Of a DNA stretch of 64,000 nt, positions 61,835 through 64,000 are shown one piece after another. A program made the position numbers and the translations under genes. Origin of the DNA: Methanosarcina sp. MSH10X1. GTDB lineage: Archaea; Halobacteriota; Methanosarcinia; Methanosarcinales; Methanosarcinaceae. The stretch spans positions 124,001 to 188,000 of the forward strand of contig NZ_SCHL01000004.1 in assembly GCF_004099695.1 (NCBI RefSeq), in the 5' to 3' direction. The notes under the pieces were generated by a model that ran no database searches, was not told the origin of the DNA, and saw only the letters and a list, made by a program, of their open reading frames with translations. The number at the start of each line of letters is the position of its first letter. The first letter of the stretch is position 1.

Positions 61835-63205
61835 ATGAAAGTCAATACAGACCTCCATCTCCATTCAAAGTACTCTATGGCGTCTTCCAGGAGAATGGAA
61901 TTGCCGACAATTGCCAGAGAGGCTTCAAAAAAAGGAATGGAATTGATCGGTACTGCAGATTGCACTCATCCTAAGTGGCTTGAAGAGATCAAACAGGTTG
62001 CTGTTTCGGATGAAGAGATCCGCATAGATGAGATTTATTTTATCCCTACTACGGAAATCGAAGACAATAAGCGCGTACATCACCTTCTGATTTTACCTTC
62101 GATTTCGAAAGCTGAGGAACTGGCTGAACGCATTGCTCCTTTTGGCAATCTTGAGGCTGACGGTCGCCCGAATATCAGGCTGGACGGCAGTGAAATTGCG
62201 GAAATCGCAAAAGACCTTGGAGCACTTATAGGCCCCTGCCACGCCTTTACTCCGTGGACAGCGCTTTACGGGTATCATGACAGCCTGAAAAGCTGCTACG
62301 GGGATATGACGGATTATATCTCTTTTTTAGAGCTTGGCCTGAGTGCGGACAATGATTATGCCGACAGGATAGAGGAACTACACCGCCTGACTTTTCTTTC
62401 GAATTCCGACGCCCACTCCCCTTCGACCAATAAACTGGCAAGGGAGTTTACGCAATTTGATGTGCCTGAGCTTACCTTTGAGGGTTTGAAGAAAGCTATC
62501 CTCAGGGAGCAGGGGTACGGGGCTACTCTGAATGTAGGGTTTTTTCCCGAAGAGGGCAAGTACAACCGGTCAGCCTGCATCAAGTGTTTTACCCAGTATG
62601 CGCTGCCCGAAGCCGTTGAGAATAAATGGCGCTGCCCGATCTGCGGAGGCGTTGTAAAGAAAGGGGTTTTCGACCGCATCAATGAACTTGCAGATTTTAA
62701 AGAGCCGAAGCACCCTGACCACCGCCCCCCTTACCTTCACCTGATTCCTCTTGCCGAGATTATCCAGATGGCGCTCGGGCATGCAAGCGTCCAGACAAAA
62801 GGTGTGCAAACCGCCTGGAATAAATTGATAGAACGCTTCGGAAACGAAATCAATGCGCTTATTTATTCCGAACCGGAGGATCTGAAAATTGTGGGCAACG
62901 ACCGGATTGTAAACGCGATCCTCGCCTTCAGGAAAGGCAATGTAATAATCCACCCGGGTGGCGGAGGCCAGTACGGCTGGGTTGAGCTGCCTGAAAACCT
63001 GAAAGAGGTAGAAATCCGCAATGGACAGCTTTCACTTGCAGACCTTGAGAAACTGAAACCCGGGAAAGGAAGCAAGTCCGGCAAAAAAATCGATAAAAAG
63101 CCCCGGAAAGAAACTGCCGAAGCCGGGAAAGAAGAGTCGGAGAATAAAGAACCTGATGATAAAGAACCGGAAGATGCAGGCCAGAGTTCACTTTTCGATT
63201 TTTGA
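61835..63205 (+). CDS. endoQ: Endonuclease Q (PHP-domain DNA repair nuclease)
   Basis: EndoQ cuts DNA 5' of deaminated bases (uracil, hypoxanthine, xanthine) and abasic sites. The PHP domain carries DLHLHSKYSM, GTADCTHPKW, TTEIEDNKRVHHLL and PCHAFTPWTALYG with the metal ligands, and SNSDAHSPST near residue 190. A zinc finger (CIKC...CPIC) lies near 248-270, followed by a HhH-like C-terminal region (IYSEPEDLKIVGNDRIVNAILAF). The last residues QSSLFDF form a PCNA-box-like motif after a charged Lys/Glu linker. Length 456 is about 30 residues above the Thermococcus enzyme because of that linker. Confidence 0.9.
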   Translation: MKVNTDLHLHSKYSMASSRRMELPTIAREASKKGMELIGTADCTHPKWLEEIKQVAVSDEEIRIDEIYFIPTTEIEDNKRVHHLLILPSISKAEELAERIAPFGNLEADGRPNIRLDGSEIAEIAKDLGALIGPCHAFTPWTALYGYHDSLKSCYGDMTDYISFLELGLSADNDYADRIEELHRLTFLSNSDAHSPSTNKLAREFTQFDVPELTFEGLKKAILREQGYGATLNVGFFPEEGKYNRSACIKCFTQYALPEAVENKWRCPICGGVVKKGVFDRINELADFKEPKHPDHRPPYLHLIPLAEIIQMALGHASVQTKGVQTAWNKLIERFGNEINALIYSEPEDLKIVGNDRIVNAILAFRKGNVIIHPGGGGQYGWVELPENLKEVEIRNGQLSLADLEKLKPGKGSKSGKKIDKKPRKETAEAGKEESENKEPDDKEPEDAGQSSLFDF

Positions 63206-63351
63206 GGTATCACCTCCCGATTTTTAAGGTATCGTTCCCGCTGATGACAAAATATATATGAAAGAAAGTATATTCACTAACCCTGCATCTGAAATACGGT
63301 GAACTAAAAGCGTGGACAGTGCCCGAAAATCTTCTCACTTTAAACCGGAGT

Positions 63352-63435
63352 GCCCAGGTAGTCTAGCGGTAAGGCGACGGTCTCGAAAACCGTTTCTTCT
63401 TTGGGAGAGCGCAGGTTCGAATCTTGCCCTGGGCG
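63352..63435 (+). tRNA. tRNA-Ser (CGA)
   Basis: Acceptor GCCCAGG pairs with CCTGGGC, discriminator G. The anticodon stem ACGGT/ACCGT surrounds CTCGAAA with anticodon CGA. A 17-base variable arm forms a stem (CTTC/GGAG), as expected for class II serine tRNA, and the T arm is GCAGG-TTCGAAT-CTTGC. No intron. The CCA is not encoded. Confidence 0.94.
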
Positions 63436-63519
63436 CTTCTCTTAATATTTCGGCATGTGAAACCTTTTTCCTGCCGTTAACTATTTAAAATAGAAAACAC
63501 ATTTGAGTATCCTTGTTAA

Positions 63520-63711
63520 GGGGCTGTGGCCTAGCCCGGCATGGCGATGGGCTCCAGCGGATAAATGATGAACAACGGGTCTACCGAATCTTTCCCGACG
63601 GGGCAGGATAATGAGGAACCGTTGGAGCACTGATAGATGCTCACCAGAAGACTGTAAAAGCAGTTGTTCGGAGATACCCGTCGATCGTGAGTTCGAATCT
63701 CACCAGCCCCA
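63520..63711 (+). tRNA. tRNA-Trp (CCA) with 118-base intron
   Basis: Exon 1 runs 63520-63557 and exon 2 63676-63711. Acceptor GGGGCTG pairs with CAGCCCC (discriminator A), anticodon stem ATGGG with CCCGT, T arm GTGAG-TTCGAAT-CTCAC. The anticodon CCA is at 63554-63556. The intron 63558-63675 is set by a bulge-helix-bulge: CTCC (63552-63555) pairs with GGAG (63670-63673), with three-base bulges AG/C and AT/A, each cut after its second base. Confidence 0.93.
63558..63675 (+). ncRNA. Box C/D guide RNA in the tRNA-Trp intron
   Basis: The intron has box C ATGATGA (63565-63571), a D'-like CCGA (63584-63587), C' ATGAGGA (63611-63617) and box D CTGA (63630-63633). TGGAGC just upstream of box D pairs with GCTCCA of exon 1; the fifth base before D faces C34 of the tRNA. 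ACGGGT before D' pairs with the start of exon 2; the fifth base before D' faces position 39 (C). So it should guide 2'-O-methylation of C34 and C39, in the manner known from the Haloferax tRNA-Trp intron, where the second target is U39. Confidence 0.8.
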
Positions 63712-64000
63712 CGTTTTTTAATTTAATTTTACTTTCCTGTATTTACCGTTTTAATACTTTTTCTCTATATATTCTATATTCTCTCTAACGTTCCTGCTCT
63801 GCGCATACTCTTTTAATATTTTAATATTTTATTAATATTTTATTAATATTTTAATATTTTAAGATCTATTGAAGTAGATTACGAAGTCGAACTTTTTAAT
63901 ACTTACAAGCATGAAGAGTTTTAAGAAGTAATACTTTCAGGCAACTTCCCCAATGGTTAATAACCTTCAAACCCAATCTTCTTCTACCTGCTCAAGCCTG
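63712..64000. other. AT-rich downstream region, no gene seen
   Basis: A T-run directly after tRNA-Trp (CGTTTTTTAATTTAATTTT) is a probable terminator. From about 63808 to 63862 the words TTTTAATA and TTATTAATATTT repeat. No reading frame is convincing up to the window end. Confidence 0.5.

Overview
The window is methanogen chromosome, almost certainly from the genus Methanosarcina. The case rests on membrane heterodisulfide reductase HdrDE, which uses methanophenazine; an S-layer protein with two duplicated domains of the Methanosarcinales type; a two-subunit anaplerotic pyruvate carboxylase next to its biotin ligase; methanogenesis marker 9; dihydromethanopterin reductase; F420 biosynthesis (cofD); and a full archaeal information-processing set (MCM, RfcS, PriS, GINS, histone, aIF2-alpha, Nop10, aPelota). 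I cannot name the species from sequence alone. Coding density is moderate, and many intergenic gaps of 0.3-1 kb hold AT-rich minisatellites.

Layout. 0-5.4 kb: secreted FmdE-like protein, cofD, an HD phosphohydrolase, an LpdD-like prenyl-flavin chaperone with ubiX, and tRNA-Pro. 5.7-9.3 kb: a nurA-herA end-resection operon. 9.3-13.1 kb: an AT-rich, repeat-rich accessory segment with a secreted GH25 lysozyme of bacterial type, an orphan protein and a membrane-anchored Mrr-like nuclease. 13-17 kb: coiled-coil protein, aldehyde dehydrogenase, PD-(D/E)XK-like protein, PHP protein. 17-20.7 kb: a probable tetrahydrosarcinapterin cofactor cluster (marker 9/Dus-like, CitG-like, DUF447, dmrB). 21.05-21.42 kb: RNase P RNA. 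21.5-27.5 kb: two geranylgeranyl-reductase-like flavoproteins, two DUF116 membrane proteins and hdrED, all on the minus strand. 28-30.7 kb: small sulfite-reductase-like protein, a decayed rubrerythrin pseudogene, a ferredoxin and a TrmJ-like methyltransferase. 30.9-35.1 kb: mcm, DUF424 and two coiled-coil proteins. 35.3-40.2 kb: pycB-pycA-birA and a small S-layer-like surface protein.

40.9-49.4 kb: methyltransferase, histone, ferredoxin, small-multidrug-export-like protein, rfcS, QueG-like Fe-S protein, thpR, a c-di-AMP synthase (dacZ) and a DUF1614 membrane protein. 49.4-51.5 kb: two-domain S-layer protein without a visible membrane anchor. 51.8-55.1 kb: pelota and rqcH/NEMF overlapping by 4 bases, a ribosome-rescue operon. 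55.7-56.5 kb: an FGE-like protein that keeps the CX4C active-site pair. 57.1-59.1 kb: priS overlapping GINS. 59.5-63.2 kb: the L44e-S27e-aIF2alpha-Nop10-PAC2 cluster followed by endonuclease Q with a C-terminal PCNA-box-like motif. 63.35-63.7 kb: tRNA-Ser(CGA) and an intron-containing tRNA-Trp(CCA) whose intron looks like a box C/D guide RNA.

Most of the window is core methanogen and archaeal physiology. The points that stand out are the laterally acquired-looking lysozyme segment; a composite palindromic repeat of about 108 bp present at two distant loci; the prenyl-reductase/DUF116 group beside hdrED, which suggests a methanophenazine or lipid role; the FGE-like enzyme; the tRNA-Trp intronic guide RNA; and the rubrerythrin relic.
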